Source of the DNA: Macrococcus epidermidis
Lineage (GTDB): Bacteria; Bacillota; Bacilli; Staphylococcales; Staphylococcaceae
Assembly (NCBI RefSeq): GCF_003259695.1
Contig: NZ_PZJH01000002.1
Coordinates: 124,001 to 188,000 of the forward strand
Direction of reading: 5' to 3'
DNA: 64,000 nt
Shown: in pieces, positions 17,967 through 26,822 of the stretch
Position numbering within the stretch: the stretch's first letter is position 1
Layout of the letters: each line of letters starts with the position of its first letter
Position numbers and translations under genes: made by a program
Notes under the pieces: model-generated
What the model saw: only the letters and a program-made list of their open reading frames with translations
Told to the model about the DNA's origin: nothing
Databases searched by the model: none

Positions 17967-19130
17967 TTAATCTGTTTGTGGTTGTTGTCGCTTTTTATAA
18001 TCGTAAAATGTAGCACAGCTTATTGCGAGTAATATAAAAGCGATATAGCTAAAAAATTGTGTGTTATGAGATATTTGAATCACTAGTCCTCCTAATATCG
18101 GACCTAATATACTGCCGATACTGAATATGAGACCGCACATTAAATTGCCTGCAGGTAACAAATATTTTGGAGTAATCTCCGTCATAAATGTTACACCTAA
18201 AGAATACATTGAGCCGACAAAGATACCGGTAATAAAAAAGAGTCCGACTAACACATAGCCTGAGTGACTGAAGATTTGGCACATCATAAATAGCATTGCA
18301 CCGATGAAAGTCACGATAGTAAGTAAGATATTACGATTCATATTATCTGAAATCATACCAAGAGGTACCTGGAAGATAATCGCACCTAAACTGAACGCAG
18401 GTAAGATAATAATAATCAGATTGACAGGAATATCCTGCTTCATCGCATAAACAGGAAAGTTGCTGTTGAGACATGCTTCCAATATGCCGTACATCATCGG
18501 AAATAAGAATGCAACCCAGCTCGTCTTCATTACTTTACCAAAGTTGATAGTTGTTGATTTAAACGATATTTTTGAATGATTGTCTTCAGGAAATTCATTT
18601 TTTAGCATAAATACAAGGGCACTCGCTGTAATTGTGAATACTGCACTTAATAGAAACGGAAGGCTTGTATGTACTTCGTATAATTTAGCAAGTAATGGTC
18701 CTGCCATAAAGCCAAGTGAGAAGCTTAAGCCATAAAAAGAGATGATTCGGCCGAGTTTATGCTTCGGTGTTGTTTCAGTAAGCCATGATTGTGTAGCAAA
18801 GTGGAGCATATTATCGCCGACACCAACAAGCAGTCGTAATATAAACCAGAATGTCATTGCTTTATACACTGGGAAAAGTGACATCGATATTGCAATAATG
18901 ATTGCGCCAATGACGACAAGATTCTTGTAACCTACTTTCCTTAGCAGACCTTCTAAAAATAATGATGCTAAAAAAACACCGATATATAAAGATGATGCAT
19001 GTAATCCGTTGATAAAACTAGGGACATCATCACGTTCAAAGATGATGGCGATAAGAGGTAATAACATACCTTGTGTTAAACCGGAAATTGATACAATGAT
19101 GGTGAGTATAATGAAATTTTTCTTAAACAT
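17967..19130 (-). CDS. MFS transporter, 12 TM
   Basis: A 387-residue inner-membrane protein with about twelve hydrophobic segments, N-terminus MFKKNFIILTIIVSISGLTQG, and a YGLSFSLGFMAGPLLAKL segment near TM5. It resembles the YfkF/YfiS-type MFS proteins of Bacillota, which are uncharacterised putative efflux pumps. Start ATG 19130 with AGGAGG six bases upstream. A TGATACAAT extended -10 lies about 30 bp upstream. Separated from nos by a terminator, so not necessarily linked to NO. Confidence 0.85.
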   Translation of the reverse strand: MFKKNFIILTIIVSISGLTQGMLLPLIAIIFERDDVPSFINGLHASSLYIGVFLASLFLEGLLRKVGYKNLVVIGAIIIAISMSLFPVYKAMTFWFILRLLVGVGDNMLHFATQSWLTETTPKHKLGRIISFYGLSFSLGFMAGPLLAKLYEVHTSLPFLLSAVFTITASALVFMLKNEFPEDNHSKISFKSTTINFGKVMKTSWVAFLFPMMYGILEACLNSNFPVYAMKQDIPVNLIIIILPAFSLGAIIFQVPLGMISDNMNRNILLTIVTFIGAMLFMMCQIFSHSGYVLVGLFFITGIFVGSMYSLGVTFMTEITPKYLLPAGNLMCGLIFSIGSILGPILGGLVIQISHNTQFFSYIAFILLAISCATFYDYKKRQQPQTD

Positions 19131-19179
19131 AACGACCTCCTTATTTTTGATTGTATCAGAATGCGTTGGTAATGCCTAA

Positions 19180-19195
19180 ATGTAAGCGGTATGTT
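19180..19195. promoter_or_regulatory. Possible cre (CcpA) site between MFS and pncB genes
   Basis: ATGTAAGCGGTATGTT matches the cre consensus WTGNAARCGNWWWCAW at 14 of 16 positions. It lies about 50 bp upstream of the MFS start and 85 bp upstream of pncB, so it could act on either. Its first ten bases equal those of the predicted site near putP1. Confidence 0.35.
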
Positions 19196-19277
19196 AATAT
19201 GAATTTAATATATATCAGTTCAAAACGTAAAATAAATCATTAATAGATAATTATAAAATTGTTGGGGAGATGAAGCA

Positions 19278-20735
19278 ATGTACAACTATGCTGACGATAG
19301 TCTAATGTTACATACAGATTTATACCAGATTAATATGGGTGAAACTTACTGGAATGATGGTATCCACGAGCAAATAGCAGTCTTTGATGTTTATTTCAGA
19401 AGTATGCCATTTGATGGTGGTTATGCTGTGTTCGCGGGTCTGGAACGTGTCATTCATTACGTTAAAGGATTTAAATTTTCTGAAACGGATATGGAATATT
19501 TAAAGTCTTTAGGATATCAGGATGATTATCTCGCATATTTAAAAGATTTAAGATTTACAGGTAATATCCGTTCGATGCAGGAAGGAGAAATCTGCTTTAA
19601 TAACGAACCGTTATTACGTATAGAGGCACCATTAATACAAGCGCAGTTACTGGAGACTGCAATATTAAATATTGTGAACTTCCAGGTACTTATTGCAACG
19701 AAAGCAAGTCGTATAAAACAAGTTGTTGGTGATGAAATTGTAATGGAATTCGGAACACGACGTGCGCAGGAAATGGATGCTGCAATTTGGGGGACACGTG
19801 CAGCATATATTGCTGGATTTGATTCGACAAGTAACGTTCGTGCAGGTAAGTTATTCGGCATTCCAGTGTCAGGGACGCATGCGCATGCGATGGTACAAGC
19901 GTATGATGATGAATATATTGCGTTTAAAAAATATGCAGAACGTCATAAAAACTGTGTCTTCCTTGTAGATACTTTCCATACGTTAAAGTCTGGTGTACCG
20001 AACGCGATTCGTGTAGCACAAGAATTAGGTGATAAGATTAATTTTGTCGGCATCCGTTTAGATTCCGGAGATTTAGCATACTTATCAAAAGAAGCACGTC
20101 GTATGTTAGATGAAGCGGGATTCCCGGATGCAAAAATATTTGCCTCAAATGACTTAGATGAAGAAACAATTACTAATTTGAAGTTACAGGGTGCAAAGAT
20201 AACTGCCTGGGGTATCGGTACTAAATTAATTACAGCGTTTGATCAACCCGCATTAGGTGCAGTTTATAAACTTGTTGCCATTGAAAATAAAGCAGGGCAA
20301 TTAGAAGATCGTATTAAAATATCAAATAATGCTGAAAAAGTAACGACACCGGGTAAAAAGAATGTATATCGTATTATAAATAATCAGACGAAAAAATCAG
20401 AAGGTGATTATATCACTTTAGATTTCGAAGAGCCATCTAAAGAAAAGCCGTTAAAGATGTTTCATCCGATTCATACGTATAAACAAAAATGGATCAATGA
20501 TTTCACAGCAAAAGATCTTCATAAGGACATCTTTGTTGATGGAAAGTTAGTGTACGATGTACCTAATTTAGAACAGTCACGTGAATATTTAAAAGAGAAT
20601 CTGGCATTATTATGGGAAGAAACAACGCGCTATTTAAATCCTGAAGAATATCCTGTAGATTTAAGTACGCTATGTTGGGAAAAGAAAAATCAGGAAATTT
20701 ATGAAGTATCTAAAAAAGTGAAAGAAGTGAAGTAA
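19278..20735 (+). CDS. pncB: Nicotinate phosphoribosyltransferase
   Basis: A 485-residue enzyme of NAD salvage joining nicotinate to PRPP with ATP hydrolysis to give nicotinate mononucleotide. Family landmarks are the N-terminal LMLHTDLYQINMGETYW, the histidine region SGTHAHAMVQAY (phosphorylated His in relatives), and IRLDSGDLAYLS for phosphate binding. The length matches the long Gram-positive form. Start ATG 19278 after GGGGAGATGA. nadE follows with no gap (TAA then ATG), so the two are one operon. Confidence 0.95.
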   Translation: MYNYADDSLMLHTDLYQINMGETYWNDGIHEQIAVFDVYFRSMPFDGGYAVFAGLERVIHYVKGFKFSETDMEYLKSLGYQDDYLAYLKDLRFTGNIRSMQEGEICFNNEPLLRIEAPLIQAQLLETAILNIVNFQVLIATKASRIKQVVGDEIVMEFGTRRAQEMDAAIWGTRAAYIAGFDSTSNVRAGKLFGIPVSGTHAHAMVQAYDDEYIAFKKYAERHKNCVFLVDTFHTLKSGVPNAIRVAQELGDKINFVGIRLDSGDLAYLSKEARRMLDEAGFPDAKIFASNDLDEETITNLKLQGAKITAWGIGTKLITAFDQPALGAVYKLVAIENKAGQLEDRIKISNNAEKVTTPGKKNVYRIINNQTKKSEGDYITLDFEEPSKEKPLKMFHPIHTYKQKWINDFTAKDLHKDIFVDGKLVYDVPNLEQSREYLKENLALLWEETTRYLNPEEYPVDLSTLCWEKKNQEIYEVSKKVKEVK

Positions 20736-21560
20736 ATGTCATTACAACAAGATATTATAAAATCACTTTATGTTCAGCCAGAGATTAATCCCGAAGAGAC
20801 TTATAGAACTATCGTAGTCTTCATAAAAAACTACGTTAAACAAAATCCATTTATCAAATCTCTAGTACTAGGCATTTCAGGCGGACAAGATTCTACTTTA
20901 GGGGGTAAACTATCACAAATTGCAGCAACTGAACTGCAAAGTGAAGGATTAGATGTGAAGTTTGTTGCTGTTAGATTACCTTATGGTGTGCAAAAAGATG
21001 AACAAGATTGTCAGGATGCACTTGACTATATCAATCCGGATAAAATTTATACAATAAATATTAAAGATGCAGTTGATGCGAGTATTGCGACATTAAATAC
21101 TCAAGGTGTTACTTTAACGGATTTTCAAAAAGGCAATGAAAAAGCACGTGAGCGTATGAAAGCACAATATTCTATCGCAGCATTTCATAGTGGTATTGTT
21201 ATCGGTACGGATCATGCAGCAGAAAGTATTACTGGTTTTTACACGAAGTTTGGTGATGGTGGAGCAGACATCTTTCCGCTTGCAGGCTTAAATAAACGTC
21301 AAGGTAAATCAATTCTTCAACTTCTTGATTGCCCGGAGCATCTTTACAATAAGGTACCGACTGCAGATCTTGAAGAGGATAAACCACAATTACCAGATGA
21401 AGTTGCACTGGGTGTAACATATAAGCAAATTGATGATTATTTAGAAGGCAAATCGATCGATGCTAAAGCTGCTAAGACAATAGAACAGCATTATTTAAGA
21501 ACGCAACATAAACGTATGTTACCGATTACGCGTTTTTCTGTCCATGAAATCATTCGATAA
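20736..21560 (+). CDS. nadE: Ammonia-dependent NAD+ synthetase
   Basis: A 274-residue enzyme completing NAD synthesis from deamido-NAD, ATP and ammonia. The PP-loop SGGQDST lies at residues 48-54, followed by [14 protein letters not shown], the ammonia/adenylate region [22 protein letters not shown] and KRQGK. No glutaminase domain is attached, as is normal in Bacillota. Starts directly after the pncB stop, implying coupling; the site GAAAGAAGTGA upstream serves as ribosome site. Confidence 0.96.
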   Translation: MSLQQDIIKSLYVQPEINPEETYRTIVVFIKNYVKQNPFIKSLVLGISGGQDSTLGGKLSQIAATELQSEGLDVKFVAVRLPYGVQKDEQDCQDALDYINPDKIYTINIKDAVDASIATLNTQGVTLTDFQKGNEKARERMKAQYSIAAFHSGIVIGTDHAAESITGFYTKFGDGGADIFPLAGLNKRQGKSILQLLDCPEHLYNKVPTADLEEDKPQLPDEVALGVTYKQIDDYLEGKSIDAKAAKTIEQHYLRTQHKRMLPITRFSVHEIIR

Positions 21561-21601
21561 TAATGGTATAGTGTTAATGTATTAAAGCCAGGAGGATTGA
21601 A

Positions 21602-22168
21602 ATGGATATATTAAGTAATCAATGGGCAGTAGTGGCACTGATATTTATCATTAATATTTTTTATGTCACTTGCCTAACAATGCGTATGATATTAACGTTA
21701 AAAGGTTATCGTTATTTAGCAGCTGCCGTATCAGTAGTGGAAGTTATTATTTATGTAGTAGGACTAGGACTTGTCATGAACAGTCTAGATAAAATCGAGA
21801 ATATTATTGCTTATGCACTAGGATTTGGTGTAGGGATTATTGTCGGAATGAAAATAGAGGAGATGATAGCTTTAGGTTATATTGTTGTCAATGTTACGAC
21901 AGCAGAATATGATAAAGAAATCCCTCGTACGTTACGTGACTTAGGTTATGGTGTAACGCATTATGCTGCACAAGGTCGTGACGGAGAACGTTTAGTCATG
22001 CAAATCTTAACACCACGTAAATATGAATTAAAATTAATGGATACAGTAAAGAATCTTGATCCAAAAGCGTTTATTATCGCATATGAACCTAAGAATATCC
22101 ACGGTGGTTTCTGGGTGAAGGGTGTTAAAAGTACTCGTTTAAAGGCGTATGATGCAGATGAAATTTGA
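21602..22168 (+). CDS. UPF0316 / DUF2179 membrane protein (YebE type)
   Basis: A 188-residue protein with three N-terminal membrane helices (about 10-30, 37-57, 64-85) and a C-terminal cytoplasmic DUF2179-type domain containing [12 protein letters not shown], a fold related to ligand-binding PII-like domains. Function unknown; S. aureus has an orthologue in the same place after nadE. ATG 21602 follows AGGAGG. Its last 20 bp overlap the next gene, and the same pair (yebE-yebG) occurs in B. subtilis. Confidence 0.85.
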   Translation: MDILSNQWAVVALIFIINIFYVTCLTMRMILTLKGYRYLAAAVSVVEVIIYVVGLGLVMNSLDKIENIIAYALGFGVGIIVGMKIEEMIALGYIVVNVTTAEYDKEIPRTLRDLGYGVTHYAAQGRDGERLVMQILTPRKYELKLMDTVKNLDPKAFIIAYEPKNIHGGFWVKGVKSTRLKAYDADEI

Positions 22169-22334
22169 AGTGAGAGATAATGAGACGATTGCCGAATGTT
22201 TAGAACGTATGAGAGAAGCTGGGTATACGCCGGTAAAAAGATTCCAAAAACCAATTTTCAAGGAAAACGAAAAAGGTGAAATCGAAGTATATAAAGAACA
22301 GATCATCTTTACCGGCAAGAAGATAACCGAATAA
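22149..22334 (+). CDS. NETI-motif small protein (YebG type)
   Basis: A 61-residue soluble protein holding the motif [22 protein letters not shown], which names this family of short uncharacterised proteins. It overlaps the upstream membrane gene by 20 bp, so the two are translationally coupled. Three ATGs occur in the first four codons; the one at 22158 ([11 protein letters not shown]) is the likeliest family start. Ends at a strong terminator. Confidence 0.8.
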   Translation: MMQMKFEVRDNETIAECLERMREAGYTPVKRFQKPIFKENEKGEIEVYKEQIIFTGKKITE

Positions 22335-22343
22335 ATGAAATGG

Positions 22344-22374
22344 CAGACTGAAACATATGTTTCAGTCTGTTTTT
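22344..22374 (+). terminator. Terminator of the pncB-nadE-yebE-yebG run
   Basis: An 11-bp perfect stem (22344-22354 with 22359-22369), 4-nt loop, and five T. Confidence 0.9.
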
Positions 22375-22485
22375 GTAAGCAAATATGAATGGTACATGAT
22401 AAACTAAATATAATAAATGACTAGTTGCTAATTTTTACGAACTTTTTTAGTAATCAAAATAACAATGTACGGATTTTAATTTTTT

Positions 22486-22494
22486 TGTTATACT
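22486..22494 (+). promoter_or_regulatory. Extended -10 promoter of purB
   Basis: TGTTATACT (TGn plus TATACT) 34 bp before the purB start. No good -35 is visible at 17 bp, consistent with an extended -10 promoter. Confidence 0.5.
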
Positions 22495-22527
22495 ACTATT
22501 GACTTTAAAAAACGGAGGAATTTATTC

Positions 22528-23823
22528 ATGATTGAACGTTATTCAAGAGAAGTAATGTCTAATATCTGGACGGAGCAAAACAGATTTGAAGCATGGTTGG
22601 AGGTAGAAATTTTAGCAAGTGAAGCTTGGGCAGAGCTTGGATATATCCCGAAAGAAGATGTTAAATTAATCCGTCAGAATGCACGTGTAGATGTAGAACG
22701 TGCGAAAGAAATAGAACTAGAAACGCGTCATGATGTCGTTGCATTTACACGCCAGGTATCTGAAACATTAGGCGAAGAAAAGAAATGGGTACATTATGGT
22801 TTAACGAGTACAGATGTTGTCGATACTGCATTAAGCTATATGATCAAGCAAGCAAATGACATTATCGAGGAAGACCTTGAGAAATTCATCGAAGTATTAA
22901 AACAAAAAGCTTTAAAGCATAAAACGACTTTAATGATGGGTAGAACACACGGTGTGCATGCTGAGCCTACTACTTTCGGTTTAAAGATGGCTTTATGGTA
23001 TATGGAAATGCAACGTAACTTAAAGCGTTTCAAAGAAGTACGTAAAGAAATTGAAGTTGGTAAGATGAGTGGTGCTGTTGGAACTTTTGCGAACATTCCA
23101 CCTGAAATTGAAAGCTACGTATGTGAGAAATTAGGATTAGGATGCGCTGAAATCTCTACACAGACATTACAACGTGACCGTCATGCATACTACATTGCAA
23201 CATTAAGTTTAATTGCTACATCAATCGAAAAGTTTGCTGTTGAAGTACGTGGATTACAAAAAACTGAAACACGTGAAGTTGAAGAAGCGTTTGCTAAAGG
23301 TCAGAAAGGATCTTCGGCAATGCCGCATAAACGTAACCCGATCGGTTCAGAGAACGTTACTGGTATCGCGCGTGTCATTCGTGGCTACTTAACAACAGCT
23401 TATGAAAACGTACCATTATGGCACGAACGTGATATTTCACATTCATCTGCTGAACGTATTATGTTACCAGACGTTACAATCGCTTTAGATTACATGTTAA
23501 ATCGTTTCACAAACATCATCGATAACTTAACAGTTTACGAAGAAAACATGAAAGCGAACATGGAAAAAACTTTCGGCTTAATCTATTCACAACGTGTAAT
23601 GTTAACGTTAATCGATAAAGGTATGGTACGTGAGGAAGCGTATGATACAGTGCAACCGAAAGCGATGGAATCATGGGCAACGAAGACACCATTCCGTGAG
23701 TTAGTTGAACAGGATAGCAAGATCACTGACTTATTATCAAAAGAAGAATTAGATGAATGCTTCAACGAAAATCATCATTTAAATCAAATCGATACATTAT
23801 TCAAACGTGCTGGTTTAGAATAA
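22528..23823 (+). CDS. purB: Adenylosuccinate lyase
   Basis: A 431-residue homotetrameric lyase acting twice in purine synthesis: SAICAR to AICAR, and adenylosuccinate to AMP, releasing fumarate. The fumarase/aspartase signature is seen as [11 protein letters not shown] (around residues 261-271) with the mobile serine loop, and the base histidine in [14 protein letters not shown]. Length typical. ATG 22528 follows CGGAGG. It is isolated from other pur genes, as in S. aureus, and flanked by terminators. Confidence 0.97.
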   Translation: MIERYSREVMSNIWTEQNRFEAWLEVEILASEAWAELGYIPKEDVKLIRQNARVDVERAKEIELETRHDVVAFTRQVSETLGEEKKWVHYGLTSTDVVDTALSYMIKQANDIIEEDLEKFIEVLKQKALKHKTTLMMGRTHGVHAEPTTFGLKMALWYMEMQRNLKRFKEVRKEIEVGKMSGAVGTFANIPPEIESYVCEKLGLGCAEISTQTLQRDRHAYYIATLSLIATSIEKFAVEVRGLQKTETREVEEAFAKGQKGSSAMPHKRNPIGSENVTGIARVIRGYLTTAYENVPLWHERDISHSSAERIMLPDVTIALDYMLNRFTNIIDNLTVYEENMKANMEKTFGLIYSQRVMLTLIDKGMVREEAYDTVQPKAMESWATKTPFRELVEQDSKITDLLSKEELDECFNENHHLNQIDTLFKRAGLE

Positions 23824-23828
23824 CGTTT

Positions 23829-23860
23829 AAAAAAGAATCTCTTCGGAGATTCTTTTTTTT
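23829..23860 (+). terminator. UUCG-loop terminator after purB
   Basis: A 13-bp stem (23829-23841 with 23846-23858) closed by a TTCG tetraloop and followed by T. Confidence 0.93.
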
Positions 23861-24041
23861 TAGTACTTTTAAACTTTTTTAACAATATTAAATTAAAAAG
23901 TAATTTACATTTTTTTAAAATTTGAATAAAATTATATTATACGTTTTTTTGTTAAATGATATAGAGTGATATACTGTATTGCTGTACTTTAACAATGTAA
24001 TGCATTAAAATATAAGTACTAAAGTTTAAGGGGTGTTGATA

Positions 24042-24344
24042 TTGCAAATCGAGAAAATTAAGGGGAAACAACTAGATGAATTGTTCGATGCAATTCTAAC
24101 GCTGGAATCTCGTGAAGAATGTTATCAATTCTTTGATGATCTTTGCACAGTGAATGAAATTCAATCTTTATCACAACGTCTACTTGTTGCTAAGATGATT
24201 AAACAAGGATATACATACGCTGCAATTGAAAAAGAATCAGGTGCATCAACAGCTACTATCTCAAGAGTGAAACGCTCTTTACAATGGGGAAACGATGCCT
24301 ATACGATGGTTTTAGACAGAATGAATATCGAAACAAAATCTTAA
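24042..24344 (+). CDS. YerC/YecD-family TrpR-like DNA-binding protein
   Basis: A 100-residue all-helical protein of the TrpR superfamily (YerC type), with the helix-turn-helix YAAIEKESGASTATISRVKR near residues 66-85 and the conserved FFDDLCTVNEIQSLSQRL. I choose TTG 24042 (MQIEKIKG) because AAGGGG lies eight bases upstream and YerC relatives start this way; a GTG three codons earlier overlaps the ribosome site. In B. subtilis yerC precedes pcrB-pcrA-ligA, as here. Regulatory targets are unknown, and it lacks evidence for tryptophan binding. Confidence 0.85.
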   Translation: MQIEKIKGKQLDELFDAILTLESREECYQFFDDLCTVNEIQSLSQRLLVAKMIKQGYTYAAIEKESGASTATISRVKRSLQWGNDAYTMVLDRMNIETKS

Positions 24345-24349
24345 TTTCC

Positions 24350-24385
24350 AAGTACTGGGTCATATTTGATTCAGTACTTTTTTTG
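24350..24385 (+). terminator. Terminator after yerC-like gene
   Basis: A 13-bp stem with two G-U pairs (24350-24362 with 24367-24379) followed by seven T. Confidence 0.85.
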
Positions 24386-24417
24386 GCATATAATAGTAAA
24401 TGAAATGAGGAGAAGAC

Positions 24418-25122
24418 ATGAAAAAATCTTTGCTAGTATTGTCAGCTATCCTATTAGCTGCCTGTAATCAAGGTGAAACCAATCAACAAACACATAAGAA
24501 CTCAACACAGCAGACAGAAATGTCTTCAGAAAAAGAGACTACTGTTTCTGATGCTACTACAACGCCATCAAACCATAAAAAACATCAAAAAGAAGTCAAA
24601 GATGGTATAACTTATATTGATAATATATTAATCGTGAATAAAGATATTGCCTTACCTGAGTCGTATGCACCAGGCGAAATACAAGAAGCAAGACAAGCGA
24701 TTGATCAGTTAATACAGCAAGGTAATGCACAAGGTCTAAACCTGGTATTACGCAGTGGATTTAGAAGTTATGCGACGCAAACTGAATTATATAACAATTA
24801 CGTAGCACGAGACGGTCAAAGTAAAGCGGATACGTATAGTGCGCGTCCAGGGCATTCTGAACATCAGACAGGATTAGCATTTGATTTAGGCAATACTGCC
24901 GGAACAGATGATTTTAAAGTTTCTTTTGAAAACACGGCTGAAGGTAAATGGATAAAAGAAAATGCTCAGGATTATGGATTTATCATAAGATATCCTAAAG
25001 GCAAAACAGATATTACCGGCTATCAATATGAACCTTGGCATTTGAGATATTTAGGTAAAGAAATAGCTCAGAAAGTCAAATCAAGTGGATTGACTCTAGA
25101 AGAATACCTTGGTTTGAAGTAG
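24418..25122 (+). CDS. M15B (VanY/DacB-like) D,D-carboxypeptidase lipoprotein, copy 1
   Basis: A 234-residue lipoprotein: signal peptide with lipobox LLAAC (Cys16), a Thr/Ser/Lys-rich spacer to about residue 55, and an M15B peptidase domain. Zinc ligands are His149 and Asp156 (SEHQTGLAFD) and His208 (EPWHLRY). Such enzymes trim the terminal D-Ala (or another terminal residue) from peptidoglycan stem peptides outside the membrane. The closest functional models are VanY/LdcB. ATG 24418 after GAGGAGA. The next gene is a paralogue 21 bp downstream, likely co-transcribed. Neither confers vancomycin resistance without vanHAX genes, which are absent here. Confidence 0.88.
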   Translation: MKKSLLVLSAILLAACNQGETNQQTHKNSTQQTEMSSEKETTVSDATTTPSNHKKHQKEVKDGITYIDNILIVNKDIALPESYAPGEIQEARQAIDQLIQQGNAQGLNLVLRSGFRSYATQTELYNNYVARDGQSKADTYSARPGHSEHQTGLAFDLGNTAGTDDFKVSFENTAEGKWIKENAQDYGFIIRYPKGKTDITGYQYEPWHLRYLGKEIAQKVKSSGLTLEEYLGLK

Positions 25123-25143
25123 TTCGATATTAAGGAGAAACAA

Positions 25144-26040
25144 ATGAAGAAAATATTATTAGCATCAGTGTTATTACTTACAAGCTGTAGCCTTCCGGAG
25201 TCTATAATTAAGCCTGAAAAAAGCGAAGAAAAAGCAGCTGATACAAAAGACACACAAAAGAAAAATAAAGCAGTACAACAGAAAAAAGAAGCATTGCAGA
25301 AAAAACAGGTAACAAAATACAAGAAAGAAGTTAAAAATGGTGTGACATATATTAACGGAATTCTTATTGTAAATAAAAAAATTAGTTTACCATCAACGTA
25401 TAATCCTGGAGAAAATAAAAATGTCAGAAAGATATTAAATAAGATGATTGTGGATGCCCAAAAAGATAATATGCATCTTGTTGTACGCAGTGGATATCGC
25501 AGTTATGCTGCCCAGAAAGCATTGTATGATAAATTTGTTGCTTTAGATGGTCAGCAAATTGCAGAATCATATAGTGCAAAACCTGGGCAATCAGAGCATC
25601 AGACAGGTCTTGCATATGATATCGGTTCACGTGAATCAGTAGCCAACATGAGTATTCAGTTTGGACAAACACCCGAAGGAAACTGGTTAAAAGAAAATGC
25701 ACATAAATATGGCTTTATTATCCGTTATGGCAAAGATAAAACGCATATTACCGGCTACCGCTATGAACCGTGGCATATTCGCTATGTTGGGAAAGTTCAT
25801 GCAGCAAAGTTATACCGCTCTGGTCAAACATTAGAAGAATATTTAGGTGTATACAAAAAGCCGGTTGCGAAAAAAATCTCTCGAAAAGTAGCAACAACGG
25901 AACAACCAACAACTGAAGCATCAACATCAGAAATATTAACCATAGAACAACCAATATCAGAACAACTTACTTCAGAACAACCCATATTAGATCAACCATT
26001 AACAGAGCAACCAACAATAGAAATTAACACCTCACAGTAG
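25144..26040 (+). CDS. M15B D,D-carboxypeptidase lipoprotein, copy 2, with Glu/Gln/Pro/Thr tail
   Basis: A 298-residue paralogue of the preceding gene: lipobox LLTSC (Cys15), a lysine-rich spacer with KKKEALQKKQ, then the M15B domain with His152, Asp159 (SEHQTGLAYD) and His211 (EPWHIRY). Unlike copy 1 it carries a 48-residue tail built on irregular TEQP/SEQP repeats (251-298), similar in composition to the PTTEA linker of the LPXTG protein. The tail may span or bind the wall. ATG 25144 after AAGGAG. A hairpin terminator overlaps its stop codon. Confidence 0.87.
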   Translation: MKKILLASVLLLTSCSLPESIIKPEKSEEKAADTKDTQKKNKAVQQKKEALQKKQVTKYKKEVKNGVTYINGILIVNKKISLPSTYNPGENKNVRKILNKMIVDAQKDNMHLVVRSGYRSYAAQKALYDKFVALDGQQIAESYSAKPGQSEHQTGLAYDIGSRESVANMSIQFGQTPEGNWLKENAHKYGFIIRYGKDKTHITGYRYEPWHIRYVGKVHAAKLYRSGQTLEEYLGVYKKPVAKKISRKVATTEQPTTEASTSEILTIEQPISEQLTSEQPILDQPLTEQPTIEINTSQ

Positions 26041-26051
26041 GTGTTATTTTT
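26025..26051 (+). terminator. Terminator overlapping the stop codon of M15B copy 2
   Basis: An 8-bp stem (26025-26032 with 26039-26046), 6-nt loop, then T-rich tail; the TAG stop lies at the loop/right-arm junction. Confidence 0.75.
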
Positions 26052-26134
26052 ATGCAAACATATGTTTCGTTTCGCATTAAAAATGCACAAAAAAATGATA
26101 TAATATTCATTATTATTATAAAAGGAGACACCTT

Positions 26135-26818
26135 ATGTACGAGATTCAAGACTGGCAACATGTATTCAAGTTAGATCCTGCAAAAGAAATCAGCGATATT
26201 GATTTAGAACGTATTTGTGAATCAGGTACAGATGCAATTTTTATCGGTGGCTCAGATAATGTGACGATGGAAAACGTATTAGATTTAATGAGTCGCGTTC
26301 GCCGCTATCCTGTACCATGTGTATTAGAAATTTCAAATATCGAAAGTGCGATTCCAGGGTTTGATCATTATTTAATTCCTTCAGTGTTAAATAGTGATAA
26401 CGTTCATTTTCATAATGGTATGTTACACGAAGCGATTAAACAGATGGGGCATATGATGGATTATGATTTATTTACTATGGAAGGATATGTAGTGTTAAAT
26501 CCGGAAAGTAAAGTAGCGAAGTTAACGCGTAGTCATACAGATTTAAATCACGACGATATTGCCGCTTATGCAGATATGATTGAGCAGTTGTATGGGTTGA
26601 AAGCGATGTATATCGAATATAGTGGCACATATGGAGATGTAAGTATGGTTAAGGCAGCCAAAGAAAGACTGAATCAAACGCGACTTATCTATGGAGGCGG
26701 TATTGATTCATTACAGAAAGCGCGTGAGATGTTCGAAGTAGCAGATACGATCGTAGTAGGAAATGTAATTTATACAGATATCAAAAGTGCATTACAAACT
26801 GTAAAGGTTAGGGGTTAA
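26135..26818 (+). CDS. pcrB: Heptaprenylglyceryl phosphate synthase
   Basis: A 227-residue TIM-barrel prenyltransferase of the GGGP synthase family. In Bacillota it joins heptaprenyl diphosphate to glycerol-1-phosphate. Phosphate-binding segments [10 protein letters not shown] near the N-terminus, [10 protein letters not shown] in the middle, and the C-terminal [12 protein letters not shown] are visible. ATG 26135 follows AAAGGAG. pcrA begins 4 bp after its stop, giving the conserved pcrB-pcrA-ligA-camS order. Confidence 0.94.
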   Translation: MYEIQDWQHVFKLDPAKEISDIDLERICESGTDAIFIGGSDNVTMENVLDLMSRVRRYPVPCVLEISNIESAIPGFDHYLIPSVLNSDNVHFHNGMLHEAIKQMGHMMDYDLFTMEGYVVLNPESKVAKLTRSHTDLNHDDIAAYADMIEQLYGLKAMYIEYSGTYGDVSMVKAAKERLNQTRLIYGGGIDSLQKAREMFEVADTIVVGNVIYTDIKSALQTVKVRG

Positions 26819-26822
26819 TATT

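Noticed and set aside
24418-26040. Vancomycin resistance genes
   Set aside because: The VanY-like peptidases stand without vanH, vanA/B or vanX and look like ordinary cell-wall enzymes.
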